Part shown: piece after piece, positions 7,480 through 16,135 of the stretch | How positions within the stretch are numbered: the first letter of the stretch is position 1 | How the letters are laid out: each line of letters opens with the position of its first letter | Origin: Fibrivirga algicola | Lineage (GTDB): Bacteria > Bacteroidota > Bacteroidia > Cytophagales > Spirosomataceae | Direction of reading: 5' to 3' | NCBI RefSeq assembly: GCF_011742925.1 | Contig: NZ_WAEL01000002.1 | Location: forward strand, 124,001 to 188,000 | Length of the DNA: 64,000 nt | Notes under the pieces: generated by a model | Database searches by the model: none | Seen by the model: only the letters and a program-made list of their open reading frames with translations | Told to the model about the DNA's origin: nothing | Made by a program: the position numbers and the translations under genes

Positions 7480-9852
7480 TTACTCGCTACGGAGGCTTTC
7501 TACGGGATTCATCAGGGCGGCTTTGATACTTTGGAAGCTCACCGTCAATAAAGCAATGCCGACGGCCAGTAGCCCTGCCAGCGCCACCATCCACCACTGG
7601 AGATCAATTCGGTAGATGAACCCCTGTAACCAGTTGCCCATCGCCCACCAGGCAATAGGCGCAGCCAATAGAATACCCACGGCCACCAACGCCAGGAAAT
7701 CTTTGCTCAGTAGCCCAATCAGGCTGGGTACGCTGGCGCCCAGCACCTTGCGCACGCCAATTTCTTTGGTGCGCTGTTCTGCCGTGTAGGCAGCTAATCC
7801 GAACAGGCCGAGGCAGCAGATCACGATCGCTACCCCCGCGAAGAAAATAAACAGGTTGCCCGTACGCTGCTCATCGCGGTAGAGCCGGTTGTAGTTTTCG
7901 TCGAGAAACGCGTACTCAAAGGGGTACTGCGGATAGATTTTTTTCCAGAGCTGTTCAACAGCAGCAATGGCCTGCGATGTGTTCTGCCCACTGGTGCGGA
8001 CATACACGGTGCCGTTCCAGTTTGGGATGCTCATCAGTACAGTGGGCGCTACCTTGTTTCGGGCCGACTCGAACACAAAATCCTTAACCACACCGATGAT
8101 CCGGCAGTCGGTGCCGTGAAAATTGAACCGCTTGCCGATTGGGTTCGTGATCCCCGACTCGCGCACGGCGGTTTCGTTGAGTATCAGATTTGTGGAATCG
8201 GCGGGGGTGCCGGTAAAGTTCTGGCCTTCGACCAGCTTCATACCCATATTGGGTATGAAGTCGGCGCTGACGCTCATCTGGTTGACCATGAATGTGCGAC
8301 CGGGCGTTTTGCCATCCCATTCGGTATCGCTGGTCGACCCCATGCCGTTAGTCAGTTCAACGGTAGCTGTGGCGACGCTTTTGATACTGCTTTCGCCTGC
8401 CAGTTCGCGCTTAAACTGTTGACTTTTGGCGTCCGCGTAGAACGTAAAGGTATGGTCTTTGTTGAAGCCCAAATCCCGTTCACGCATGAACCGAAGCTGA
8501 TTACCGATCACCAGCGTACTGATGATCAGGCCCGTTGCCAACGCAAATTGCGTTACCACGAGCACCTGCCGCAACCGCGCCTGACCACCCGATGCGCCAC
8601 GACCCCGCAATGATTTCAGCGGGTCGAAACGGGCAATGACCAGTGCCGGATACCCCCCCGCCAGCAACAGCGTGACCAGCAACGTACCCAACATGAGCAG
8701 CCACACTTGCGGATCGAGCAGTGACAGGCCGTTGGTTTTGCCCGTCATATCGCGGTAGAACGGACCAAGTACTTGAATGAGCCCGATAGCCAGCCCAAGC
8801 GCCAGGCCCAACGTGAGCAACGATTCCACCAGCAGTTGGGCCATCAGATGCCCGGTTTCGGCACCTACCACTTTACGAACGCCCACTTCCCGCGCCCGAC
8901 GAGTAGCCCGCGCCGTGGTCAGGTTTACGTAATTGATGCAGCCGATGCTGAGCAGAAAAAGTGCAATCAGGCCCATCATCCGCACCTGTTGCATACCGGG
9001 GTTGGTACCGTCGGGCTCGTATAAATGAATGGTCGACAATGGTTGCAGCCGGTAGTCGCCCAGCTCGCCGACGCCATCTTTCCGACGAGCTGCCGATTGG
9101 ATAGCCGTTAACGTTTTGCCAATTGTGACAGGATCAACGCCGGGGGCCAGCTTCACATACGTTGAGAATGAGAAGTTACCCCAGTCATCGTCCATGCGTT
9201 TCCATTGCCCATTGCCACCAAACAGCCGTTTGCGTAACGCCATCGGAAACATGATCTTCTTCTGAAACGTGCTGTAATCAGGAAGGTTAGCCACCACCGC
9301 CCCTACCGTGAATACCCGGTTTGAGTCGATAACGGTAATTGGTTTCCCCACGGCGTTTGGCGTACCGAAATACTTCTTGGCAATGTCTTCTGTGAGCACC
9401 ACCGAGTTTGGTGTTGGGAACGGCTGCTTCGCCTGACCGTAACGTACCCGAAAACCGCCCAGCACATTCAGGAAGTTCTCGTCGACATACACCAGGTCTT
9501 CCCCCTTCTCTGAGAACGTTTTGCCGTCAATCAGAAACGTTTTGAAATCGTACAAGCCAGCTACCCGCGTAACGGCCTCGATTCCAGGTACGTTATTACT
9601 GGCCGCTACGGCAATAGGGGCCGGTGCCGACCGCCAGAACTGCTCATCGGCCCCAGTACCATGCCGCGAATTGACCCGGTAGATCCGATCAGCGGCGGGG
9701 TGAAACCGGTCGTAGCGGAGTTCATCGTTCACCCACCAGAGCAGCAGCACACTTACCGCCAGCACAACCGCCAGACCGCCTACGTTAAGCACTGAATACC
9801 AGCCACCTGCTTTCAGATTGCGCCAGGCAAGCTTGAGTGTATTGGAGAACAT
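7480..9852 (-). CDS. MacB/FtsX-type ABC transporter permease of a tripartite efflux operon
   Basis: A 790-residue inner-membrane permease with two FtsX halves: helix 1 near residues 22-42, a first periplasmic domain, the signature REVGVRKVVGAETGHLMAQ, a second periplasmic domain, then TKEIGVRKVLGASVPSL and the tail MNPVESLRSE. The open frame reaches 9927, but its first 25 codons fall in a repeat-like hairpin. The ATG at 9852 (MFSNTLKLAWRNLKAGGW) gives the usual N-terminus. It is the last gene of the run adaptor (10775-12022), ATPase (9974-10651), permease. Together these would make a MacAB-like pump that uses ATP to move a substrate to the periplasm or, with an outer-membrane factor not encoded here, out of the cell. 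Confidence 0.92.
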   Translation of the reverse strand: MFSNTLKLAWRNLKAGGWYSVLNVGGLAVVLAVSVLLLWWVNDELRYDRFHPAADRIYRVNSRHGTGADEQFWRSAPAPIAVAASNNVPGIEAVTRVAGLYDFKTFLIDGKTFSEKGEDLVYVDENFLNVLGGFRVRYGQAKQPFPTPNSVVLTEDIAKKYFGTPNAVGKPITVIDSNRVFTVGAVVANLPDYSTFQKKIMFPMALRKRLFGGNGQWKRMDDDWGNFSFSTYVKLAPGVDPVTIGKTLTAIQSAARRKDGVGELGDYRLQPLSTIHLYEPDGTNPGMQQVRMMGLIALFLLSIGCINYVNLTTARATRRAREVGVRKVVGAETGHLMAQLLVESLLTLGLALGLAIGLIQVLGPFYRDMTGKTNGLSLLDPQVWLLMLGTLLVTLLLAGGYPALVIARFDPLKSLRGRGASGGQARLRQVLVVTQFALATGLIISTLVIGNQLRFMRERDLGFNKDHTFTFYADAKSQQFKRELAGESSIKSVATATVELTNGMGSTSDTEWDGKTPGRTFMVNQMSVSADFIPNMGMKLVEGQNFTGTPADSTNLILNETAVRESGITNPIGKRFNFHGTDCRIIGVVKDFVFESARNKVAPTVLMSIPNWNGTVYVRTSGQNTSQAIAAVEQLWKKIYPQYPFEYAFLDENYNRLYRDEQRTGNLFIFFAGVAIVICCLGLFGLAAYTAEQRTKEIGVRKVLGASVPSLIGLLSKDFLALVAVGILLAAPIAWWAMGNWLQGFIYRIDLQWWMVALAGLLAVGIALLTVSFQSIKAALMNPVESLRSE

Positions 9853-9890
9853 ACGGTTTATTAGGCTAAGGAGTAGGGAAAGTAACAAAC

Positions 9891-9957
9891 ACAGAGACGC
9901 GGAGTACACGGAGATAAGGATTTTCACCTTAGCCCTCTGTGCCCTCCGCGCCTCTGT
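9891..9957. repeat. Imperfect inverted repeat of the CACAGAG/CTCTGTG type
   Basis: ACAGAGACGCGGAG at 9891-9904 pairs imperfectly with CTCCGCGCCTCTGT at 9944-9957, and pairing continues inward to the AGG/CCT bases flanking the loop. It sits in the gap between ATPase and permease genes of one operon. A shorter stretch of the same wording (CTCTGTGACACTCCG) lies at 10728-10757 in the next gap, suggesting a dispersed intergenic repeat and not a terminator. Confidence 0.55.
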
Positions 9958-9973
9958 ATTGATTCGTTGAAAC

Positions 9974-10651
9974 TCAGACCCGGATGTTCTCGGTTACCAC
10001 TTTTCCGTCGAACAGGTTCACAGTACGGTGGGCAAACCCGGCGTCGTAGGGGGAGTGAGTTACCATGATAATCGTGGTGCCTTCATCGTTCAGTTCGCCC
10101 AGCAGCTTCATCACTTCCTCGCCGTTTTTCGAGTCGAGGTTACCGGTCGGTTCATCAGCCAGGATCAGCTTGGGTTTGGCTACTACGGCGCGGGCAATGG
10201 CGGTGCGCTGCTGCTGACCACCCGATAGCTGCTGCGGGAAGTGGTTACGGCGGTGCATGATGTTCATGCGGTTCAGGGCCTCTTCAACGCGCGCTTTCCG
10301 CTCGTCGGGCGGCGTTTTCAGATACAGCAGGGGCAGCTCTACGTTTTCGTATACCGTCAGTTCGTCAATCAGGTTGAAGCTCTGGAACACGAAGCCGATG
10401 CTGCCTTTACGCAGTTGGGCGCGTTGCCGTTCGGTCATCTTAGCCACCTCAGTACCGTAGAAATTGTACGCTCCGTCGCTGGGATTATCGAGCAGGCCCA
10501 GGATGTTGAGCAACGTAGATTTGCCACAACCCGATGGCCCCATGATGGCTACGAACTCACCGTCTTTCACCTCCATGTTGATCCCGTTCAGGGCGGTGGT
10601 TTCGACCTCTTCCGTAGCGAAGAGTTTTTGTAAATTAATGGTTTGGATCAT
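9974..10651 (-). CDS. ABC transporter ATP-binding protein (MacB/LolD class)
   Basis: A 225-residue nucleotide-binding subunit that powers the adjacent permease. All motifs are present: Walker [10 protein letters not shown] (about residues 39-47), Q-loop in [13 protein letters not shown], signature LSGGQQQR, Walker [14 protein letters not shown] and the switch His in MVTHS. The length and the DEPTGNLDS wording place it in the MacB/LolD/FtsE class. It lies between the adaptor (10775-12022) and the permease (7480-9852) on the same strand with gaps of 123 and 121 bp, larger than usual for an operon because both gaps carry repeat-like sequence. ATG start at 10651. Confidence 0.95.
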   Translation of the reverse strand: MIQTINLQKLFATEEVETTALNGINMEVKDGEFVAIMGPSGCGKSTLLNILGLLDNPSDGAYNFYGTEVAKMTERQRAQLRKGSIGFVFQSFNLIDELTVYENVELPLLYLKTPPDERKARVEEALNRMNIMHRRNHFPQQLSGGQQQRTAIARAVVAKPKLILADEPTGNLDSKNGEEVMKLLGELNDEGTTIIMVTHSPYDAGFAHRTVNLFDGKVVTENIRV

Positions 10652-10727
10652 AAGGGTTGGGCCGCAGCATTATAGGGAGATAAACGGACTGTTGCAGGGT
10701 CGTTTTTAGCGTACAGAATTAGCAAAA

Positions 10728-10757
10728 CTCTGTGACACTCCGTCTAGCTCCGTGTGA
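10728..10757. repeat. Half copy of the CTCTGTG-type repeat
   Basis: CTCTGTGACACTCCG followed by CTAGCTCCGTGTGA resembles the arm of the inverted repeat at 9891-9957. It lies in the gap between the adaptor and ATPase genes. Relationship judged by eye only. Confidence 0.35.
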
Positions 10758-10774
10758 TGCTGGGCTATTTTCTT

Positions 10775-12022
10775 TTAAAATTCTAACACTTCGTTGTCGC
10801 CAAAATTCTCATAACTCGACGTAATCACCTGCTCGCCGGGTTGCAGCCCTTCGAGCACTTCGTAGAACTCGGGGTTCTTCCGGCCCAGCGTGATGTTCCG
10901 TTTCGTAGCGCGCTTACCCGAATTGTCGAGCACATAGACCCAGTTGCCACCCGTATCGGAGAAGAAACCACCCACCGGTAACAGCGTTGCTTTGGCCGCT
11001 TTGCCCAATTCAAGACGGATCGGCGACGATTGACCGCGTTTAATACCGGATGGTGCACCTTTGGGGAATGTCATGTCGACCTCGAACCGGCCATTGCGCA
11101 CCTCCGGATACACCCGGTTGATAGTCAGCGGAAACTCCTGTCCGTTGAATTCGAACGAGCCATTCAGGCCGGGAAACACGCGGCTAATGTAGTGTTCGTC
11201 TACCCCAACCCGCATCTTAAACCCATTCAGGTCGTCGATCTGGCCGATATTCTGGCCTCGGTTGATGTTGCTTCCCACCTCCACGTCAATGCTCGACAGT
11301 TGGCCCGACACCGGGGCTTTCACCACCAGGTTGCTCAACGTTTCCTGCCAGAGCGCCACGTTACGCTGGGTACGTGCCAGGGTGCCCTCCAACTGCTGAA
11401 TCTGCAACTTCGAGTTTTCTTCCTGGTATTTCTGAGATTCAGCTTCGATTTCCCGCTGTCTAGTCAGGCGTTCGTAGGCTCGTTTTGCTTTCAGGTATTC
11501 TTCTTCCGACACCACCTTGTCTTTAAACAGTTTAACCTGCCGATCGTAGGTATCTTTGGCCTGATCGATCTGGGCGTCGAGGTCGGCCAAGGCTTTCCGA
11601 AGGGCAAAACGTTCGACACGCAGGCGTTGCCGGGTATTTTGCAGATCATTCACCAGTCGGTTCGCTTCAGTTTCCGATTGCAGGAAGCTAAGCTTCAGGC
11701 TTTGGTTTTCCAGCTTCAGCAGCACCTGTCCCTTGGCAACCTGTACCCCGCCATCGACCAGTTTTTGAGTAACATATCCCCCTTCGATGGCATCGAGCCG
11801 AATGGTTTTTAGCGGTTGAATAACGCCTGTCACGACGATGAACTCTTCAAAAGGGCCAACCGATACAGGCGAAACGGTGATTTTCTCCCGTTCGACGTTC
11901 AGTTTAGAACGCTTGTCAGCGAAGAAAGCGACATAGGCAATCAGACCGAGAATAAGTATGCCACCAGCCGATAAGAGTAGTCGTTGTTGGGTCCAGAAAC
12001 GTTTAGGTAAGGCGCGATCCAT
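10775..12022 (-). CDS. HlyD/MacA-like periplasmic adaptor of ABC efflux system
   Basis: A 415-residue membrane-fusion protein. One N-terminal membrane helix (about residues 14-34) anchors it. A first biotinyl-lipoyl half follows (GGYVTQKLVDGGVQVAKGQ), then a long coiled coil (about residues 110-235, rich in K, E, Q and R heptads), the second lipoyl half (APVSGQLSSIDVEVGSNI), a beta-barrel and a membrane-proximal domain ending GEQVITSSYENF. It should bridge the inner-membrane pump (ATPase plus permease downstream) to an outer-membrane channel. It is the first gene of the operon, so the 296-bp gap upstream should hold the promoter; two adjacent dyads there (12159-12193) are candidates for regulation. 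Confidence 0.93.
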   Translation of the reverse strand: MDRALPKRFWTQQRLLLSAGGILILGLIAYVAFFADKRSKLNVEREKITVSPVSVGPFEEFIVVTGVIQPLKTIRLDAIEGGYVTQKLVDGGVQVAKGQVLLKLENQSLKLSFLQSETEANRLVNDLQNTRQRLRVERFALRKALADLDAQIDQAKDTYDRQVKLFKDKVVSEEEYLKAKRAYERLTRQREIEAESQKYQEENSKLQIQQLEGTLARTQRNVALWQETLSNLVVKAPVSGQLSSIDVEVGSNINRGQNIGQIDDLNGFKMRVGVDEHYISRVFPGLNGSFEFNGQEFPLTINRVYPEVRNGRFEVDMTFPKGAPSGIKRGQSSPIRLELGKAAKATLLPVGGFFSDTGGNWVYVLDNSGKRATKRNITLGRKNPEFYEVLEGLQPGEQVITSSYENFGDNEVLEF

Positions 12023-12158
12023 GAGTCAATGCGGTTAAGTAGTGTCGACGGTCCGGCAGCCGGCCGACCAATTAGTACCTATCCTAAGCCAATTGACGTG
12101 CCAAAGTACATGAACCGCTGATTATCAATCATTTTTGGCTACTTACCTCCCTATCCCT

Positions 12159-12193
12159 GTCCGGTATCGGACAAGCTCCGTCCAGATGTGGAC
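12159..12193. promoter_or_regulatory. Two adjacent dyads upstream of the efflux operon
   Basis: GTCCG-GTAT-CGGAC (12159-12172) and GTCCA-GATG-TGGAC (12180-12193) share the plan GTCCR-N4-YGGAC, and their starts are 21 bp apart, about two helical turns. They lie about 140-170 bp upstream of the adaptor ATG. A dimeric regulator binding both is inference; no regulator gene is adjacent. Confidence 0.4.
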
Positions 12194-12222
12194 GAGGCTT
12201 TCAAAGTCATCAGTCCTCCATT

Positions 12223-12309
12223 TTCTGCGGAACGCTGCTTGGTTTTCTGCTACATTATGGCCCCTGCTAAATGGTGGCGCAACAGCAGACCGGGCGGCGT
12301 TCCGCAGAA
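12223..12309. terminator. Fold-back immediately downstream of nuoH
   Basis: TTCTGCGGAACGC (12223-12235) and GCGTTCCGCAGAA (12297-12309) are perfect 13-base arms separated by 61 bases. The interior can pair further (CTGCT with AGCAG). It begins 10 bp past the nuoH stop on the minus strand, consistent with a terminator or a structured 3' end. Confidence 0.45.
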
Positions 12310-12318
12310 GCCGTAAGG

Positions 12319-13404
12319 TTATACCATCAATAAGCGCCAGACGGCAGAAACTAGAAACAGAAGCAGACTGATGGGCGTCAGCACTTTCCAGCAGAGGTAC
12401 ATCATCTGGTCGAGGCGAATTCGCGGAAGGGTCCACCGTACCCACATCTGCCCCAGTACCGCCAGCAGTGCTTTACTAATGAGCCAGAACGCGCCGGTGA
12501 TGTTGCCCCAGGCGGTGCCCGGTTCACCACTTGTCCAGTCGGCCAGCCGCACGGGGCCAAGGTTAGGCAGGGGTGTGTTCCAGCTCCCGAGAAACAGGAT
12601 AGCGCCAAGAAACGAGACCAGCAGCATCATGGCGTATTCCGACAGAAACAGCAGTGCCCAGCGCATACCCGAGTACTCGGTCTGGAAACCCGACACGATC
12701 TCCGATTCCCCCTCCGGCAAATCGAAGGGCGCTCGGTTGGATTCGGCCAGCGTGCAAATAAAGAAAATAACGTAGGCGATCAGCAGGAACGGATTGCGCA
12801 GGATGTTCCAGGCAAAAACGCCACCCCAGTCCGTCACGTCGATCCCCAGTGCGCGGATACCGAACAGGTAGTTGGTCTGGACGGAGTAGATCCCCTGCTG
12901 GAAACTAAGCTCCTGCAGGTTCAGCGTCTGCCCGATCATGACGGCGCAAAGAATGGTGAGGCCCAGCGGAATTTCGTAGGAAACGATCTGCGCCACCGAC
13001 CGGATAGCCCCAAACAGCGAGTACTTATTATTCGATGCCCAGCCCGCCATCAGAATACCGACCACCTCGAACGACAGCACAGCCATGAGGTAAAACACGC
13101 CCACTGCTGCACCGGAGCCCTGCAAATCGGGCGTCAGCGGCAACACGGCATAGGCCGCAAACACCGACGCAAAGATGATAGCCGGAGCCATCAGAAACAG
13201 CCTTCTGTCGGCTGCCCGGGGCACAATATCCTCTTTCTGAAGCAACTTCAGCAAATCGGCGAAAAGCTGGAGGAGGCCCCATTTACCCACTTCCATCGGC
13301 CCAAGCCGGTCCTGAATAAAGGCCGACACTTTCCGTTCGGAATACACGCCCACCACCACAAAACCGGTAGCAAGCAGAAGGCAGATAGGAAGAGCAAGTA
13401 GCAA
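12319..13404 (-). CDS. nuoH: NADH-quinone oxidoreductase subunit H (lone gene)
   Basis: Membrane subunit of respiratory complex I, located at the junction with the quinone site and hydrogenase-like arm. The protein (about 361 residues, normal length) has the family landmarks: YSERKVSAFIQDRLGP, NNKYSLFGAIRSVAQIVSYE, AESNRAPFDLPEGESE, GMRWALLFLSEY and the end RIRLDQMMYLCWK. About eight membrane helices are evident. The only start between the in-frame stop (13417-13419) and the conserved region is TTG at 13404; the resulting 22 residues before SERK are slightly short for the family. nuoH normally lies within the nuoA-N operon, but here no other nuo gene is adjacent; the neighbours are an efflux adaptor and a plug protein. 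Confidence 0.93.
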   Translation of the reverse strand: MLLALPICLLLATGFVVVGVYSERKVSAFIQDRLGPMEVGKWGLLQLFADLLKLLQKEDIVPRAADRRLFLMAPAIIFASVFAAYAVLPLTPDLQGSGAAVGVFYLMAVLSFEVVGILMAGWASNNKYSLFGAIRSVAQIVSYEIPLGLTILCAVMIGQTLNLQELSFQQGIYSVQTNYLFGIRALGIDVTDWGGVFAWNILRNPFLLIAYVIFFICTLAESNRAPFDLPEGESEIVSGFQTEYSGMRWALLFLSEYAMMLLVSFLGAILFLGSWNTPLPNLGPVRLADWTSGEPGTAWGNITGAFWLISKALLAVLGQMWVRWTLPRIRLDQMMYLCWKVLTPISLLLFLVSAVWRLLMV

Positions 13405-13496
13405 AGCGCAGGTACGTTAATGAACAAGAGTTGACCCCGCAAAGGTACGGGTTACACCCCTTGCTTGCATTCCTGTATAGCCGACATTCTCGCCTC

Positions 13497-15998
13497 CTAC
13501 TCCACCTTCATCGTCCCCTCGCCGTAGCCGGGTTGGCCGGCTTTGGTGACGCCTTCGACTACGAAACGGAGTGTGGTTTTGGCGTCGGAGGTGAAGAAAG
13601 ACGTGGTGGCTTTGCCCGTGGCATCGGTGCGGAGGCGGGGGGCCCACCAGAGCGTGGCCCGGAAATCGGGACGTACCCGCTCGTCGGGGGTGGCGGCGTC
13701 GAAGCGGGGGGCGTAAAATTCGCGTTTGGGTGCGTAGCCGACTACCTTTTCGATCAGCACGCCGGGAGCGGCCACATTCGAGAAGTTTTGTTTAGAGGGG
13801 CCACCCCGTTTGGTGATGACGTTGATGAAGCTACTGGCCCCCATGATCGTGGCACCGGCTCCTTTTACCACATCGATATTAGCAACCGTCTGCGGCGATA
13901 GCGCAGCAACCGCCTGAATGTCTGACCGCATCCCGTCGATCATAAACAAGGGCGGGCTATTGCGGATAGTTACGGAAGGAGTAGCGCCGCCACCACTCAC
14001 CTGAACACCCGCAATACGGCGAAGGAGGTCGAAAATCGACGATTGCCCGGCGGCCATCATGTCGTCGACAACCAGCGTGTTATCGGGCGTGCCGTACATC
14101 GATCGCTGCTGGGCATAGGGGTCCGCTTTCTTTGCTTTTACCGTAACGGTCTGTAGCTGGATCTCGTTGTTCAGGCTGATCTGCCGCTCAATGTCGAGGT
14201 AAGCCTTCTGGCGTTTCAGGAGTTCGGCCAGTTGCTCATAATCCAGATCAAGCGGGTTAAGCGGCGGACGAATCAACCGTACCTGCGGCGAATACAGCTT
14301 GTCGAGCACTACGTTGAAATTGCGGCTGGTACCCCGCATGGCCTGAATGAAGATCGTGTTAGTATCCACCAGTTCCATGCCGTGCAGGTAAAAACGGCCC
14401 TGTTCGTCGGCAGTGACCGAGCCCATTTCGCGGCTGCTGTCTTTGCGGCTCCGCATTACGGTGAGCGATATGCCTGGAGCCGGTATGCGTGACGTTGCCT
14501 GAAATACTGTTCCGCTGAGCGTCAGGCTGGTATCAACGAAAAAGCGGGTGGGCGGGTAGTTGTTCGACAGGACTTTTTCCCAGGTAAATCGCCGCCAGCC
14601 CTGTGTCATCAGCAACAGATCGAGTTTAACCAGTCGATCGGCATTTTTTGGGTCAAAATAGTAGCCGGGCTGTTCAATATGGCCCGTCAAATCGGAGGTG
14701 AGCAGCAGGTACGACACCAACGACCGGGCGTAGGGCCGAACGGTAGCCTGCTGACGAGTATCAGTCACAGCCAGCGACAGGTCGGCAGCCACGGGTTTAC
14801 CTTCGGCGTTGGTGGCCGTTACGGTCAGGTCAACGCGCTGACGAACACCCGTGCTGACTTTAGATGACTTTACGGTTATGTTGATGGGCTCGTTCTTATC
14901 CGAATAGGCCAGCCGCTCGCTGACAGGTCGACCACGTTCGTCGAACAGCGTGATGTGGGCGATTCCCTGCGGGCATTTGCTTCGTGGAATAGATACCAGA
15001 AACCGGGGGCGGTTGGTGGGAGCCTGCACAGCATACACCAGCGTTCCGTTTACCTGAACCACCATCGACAACATGGGCCCGGCTGCAGCCGGTGCCGTCG
15101 ACGAACCGGGTTGCGATGCCTGCGCCGTGGCTTCGGTCGAAACAGGCAGGTTATGCATCACATATACCCGGATGTTTTCTTTGCTGGTCACGTTGTCAAC
15201 CTGCAGGATATAGCCCGTTGCTTTGGGGGCGGGCAACGGGACAGGCGTATACGCGTCGCCATTCTTCATCCGGACAAAAGCCGTGTAGGTCTGCCCGGCT
15301 TCGGGCATTAGAGGAAACGAACCCATACCCAGGTGCTGACTGACAAAGCCCGCAACAGTATCTTTCTTAGTATTGAGCACAAAGCCCGTTACGTCGATCC
15401 CGATGCCGGCCGAACTAATGGCCTTGAAGGCCAGTCGACCCGGCAAACCTATTACCCACTGCCCGCCTTCGGGCATAAACTGTACATCCAGCGCGGTTGA
15501 CGCACTACCTAGCCGTGGAGCAGGCGGCGCACCGGGTTTCACCACGTCGATAGTCTGGTTGAAATACCATTCCTCCGAAAAATTGCGCATCCAGCTCGTG
15601 TAGGCCCGCAGCGTATAACGACCTGTCGAGAGCGTATCGGGCAAGGGCAGGTAGCCATCGCCGTAACCACCCTTCGACCGGATTCGGGTATCGAGCACGA
15701 TCTTCCGGCCAGATGCACTGACCAGATCGACCCATACTGACCCGCTGGTGGAGTCGACGGCCCGGTTTTCGCCGTAGAAGAGGTAGCTTTTCAGCCAGAT
15801 TGTTTCACCCGGCAGGTACGTCGTCCGGTCAGTATGCAGGTACACTTTTTCATACGGATACTGTTCGGTATACCGGCTAAAACTGTCGAGGACGCGCGTT
15901 AGCGGATCATCGACGGCAAATCGAAGCGCGGCAAGGGCCACAACAGCCACAACGATCAGGTAGCTGAAACGGGAAGCACGACGGAAATCATAACGCAT
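13497..15998 (-). CDS. MG2-domain protein with C-terminal TonB-plug domain, paralogue 1
   Basis: A large envelope protein of about 833 residues. An N-terminal signal/anchor helix (SYLIVVAVVALAALRF) is followed by an MG2-like beta domain (YEKVYLHTDRTTYLPGETIW), further macroglobulin/Ig-like domains to about residue 600, then a plug-like domain (DDMMAAGQSSIFDLLRRI through NVITKRGG) and a last beta domain (RFDAATPDERVRPDFRATL). The 22-strand barrel of TonB-dependent receptors is absent, so it cannot itself be a transporter. The plug is eroded compared with the next gene: the usual GR before VAGVQV is RI, and the loop after TIR is about seven residues shorter. The ATG at 15998 is preferred to the GTG at 16010. 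It lies 137 bp downstream of its paralogue, on the same strand. Confidence 0.82.
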   Translation of the reverse strand: MRYDFRRASRFSYLIVVAVVALAALRFAVDDPLTRVLDSFSRYTEQYPYEKVYLHTDRTTYLPGETIWLKSYLFYGENRAVDSTSGSVWVDLVSASGRKIVLDTRIRSKGGYGDGYLPLPDTLSTGRYTLRAYTSWMRNFSEEWYFNQTIDVVKPGAPPAPRLGSASTALDVQFMPEGGQWVIGLPGRLAFKAISSAGIGIDVTGFVLNTKKDTVAGFVSQHLGMGSFPLMPEAGQTYTAFVRMKNGDAYTPVPLPAPKATGYILQVDNVTSKENIRVYVMHNLPVSTEATAQASQPGSSTAPAAAGPMLSMVVQVNGTLVYAVQAPTNRPRFLVSIPRSKCPQGIAHITLFDERGRPVSERLAYSDKNEPINITVKSSKVSTGVRQRVDLTVTATNAEGKPVAADLSLAVTDTRQQATVRPYARSLVSYLLLTSDLTGHIEQPGYYFDPKNADRLVKLDLLLMTQGWRRFTWEKVLSNNYPPTRFFVDTSLTLSGTVFQATSRIPAPGISLTVMRSRKDSSREMGSVTADEQGRFYLHGMELVDTNTIFIQAMRGTSRNFNVVLDKLYSPQVRLIRPPLNPLDLDYEQLAELLKRQKAYLDIERQISLNNEIQLQTVTVKAKKADPYAQQRSMYGTPDNTLVVDDMMAAGQSSIFDLLRRIAGVQVSGGGATPSVTIRNSPPLFMIDGMRSDIQAVAALSPQTVANIDVVKGAGATIMGASSFINVITKRGGPSKQNFSNVAAPGVLIEKVVGYAPKREFYAPRFDAATPDERVRPDFRATLWWAPRLRTDATGKATTSFFTSDAKTTLRFVVEGVTKAGQPGYGEGTMKVE

Positions 15999-16112
15999 AC
16001 GGCAGGACACTTATAAGCAGATTCATTTTTTCACGAAAATAGTCTAATTCAGCCGAGCTGTACCACGGCAGTTTGCTTCTCCCAGGTTTATTAAAGCCAA
16101 ACTCAACTACTG

Positions 16113-16126
16113 CGGACTAAAGTCCG
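16113..16126. repeat. Small palindrome of the CGGACT..AGTCCG type
   Basis: CGGACTAAAGTCCG is a perfect 14-base dyad, followed by GGTTACGG. A related string (TTAAAGTCCGCATTACG) occurs at about 45408-45425 near serS. Both are intergenic, suggesting a dispersed REP-like word. Confidence 0.4.
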
Positions 16127-16135
16127 GGTTACGGC

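Larger units (their letters stand above)
12023..12318. other. Intergenic region between efflux operon and nuoH
   Basis: No gene is supported. The end near 12022 should hold the promoter of the minus-strand efflux operon; minus-strand TACTTTGG at about 12103-12110 is one base from the TAnnTTTG consensus. The middle holds two small dyads (12159-12193). The end near nuoH holds a long fold-back (12223-12309). Short open frames here show no family features. Confidence 0.6.

Noticed and set aside
11030-11812. A 260-codon open frame on the plus strand
   Set aside because: It is antisense to the well-supported HlyD adaptor, lacks family features, and its composition is the mirror of the adaptor coiled coil.
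12023-12318. Degraded insertion sequence between the efflux operon and nuoH
   Set aside because: The 13-base arms look like a fold-back next to the nuoH stop; there is no transposase remnant and no target-site duplication.
13248-13442. Frameshift at the 5' end of nuoH
   Set aside because: A neighbouring frame upstream is open and hydrophobic, but the TTG start gives an N-terminus of nearly normal length, so a frameshift is not needed.
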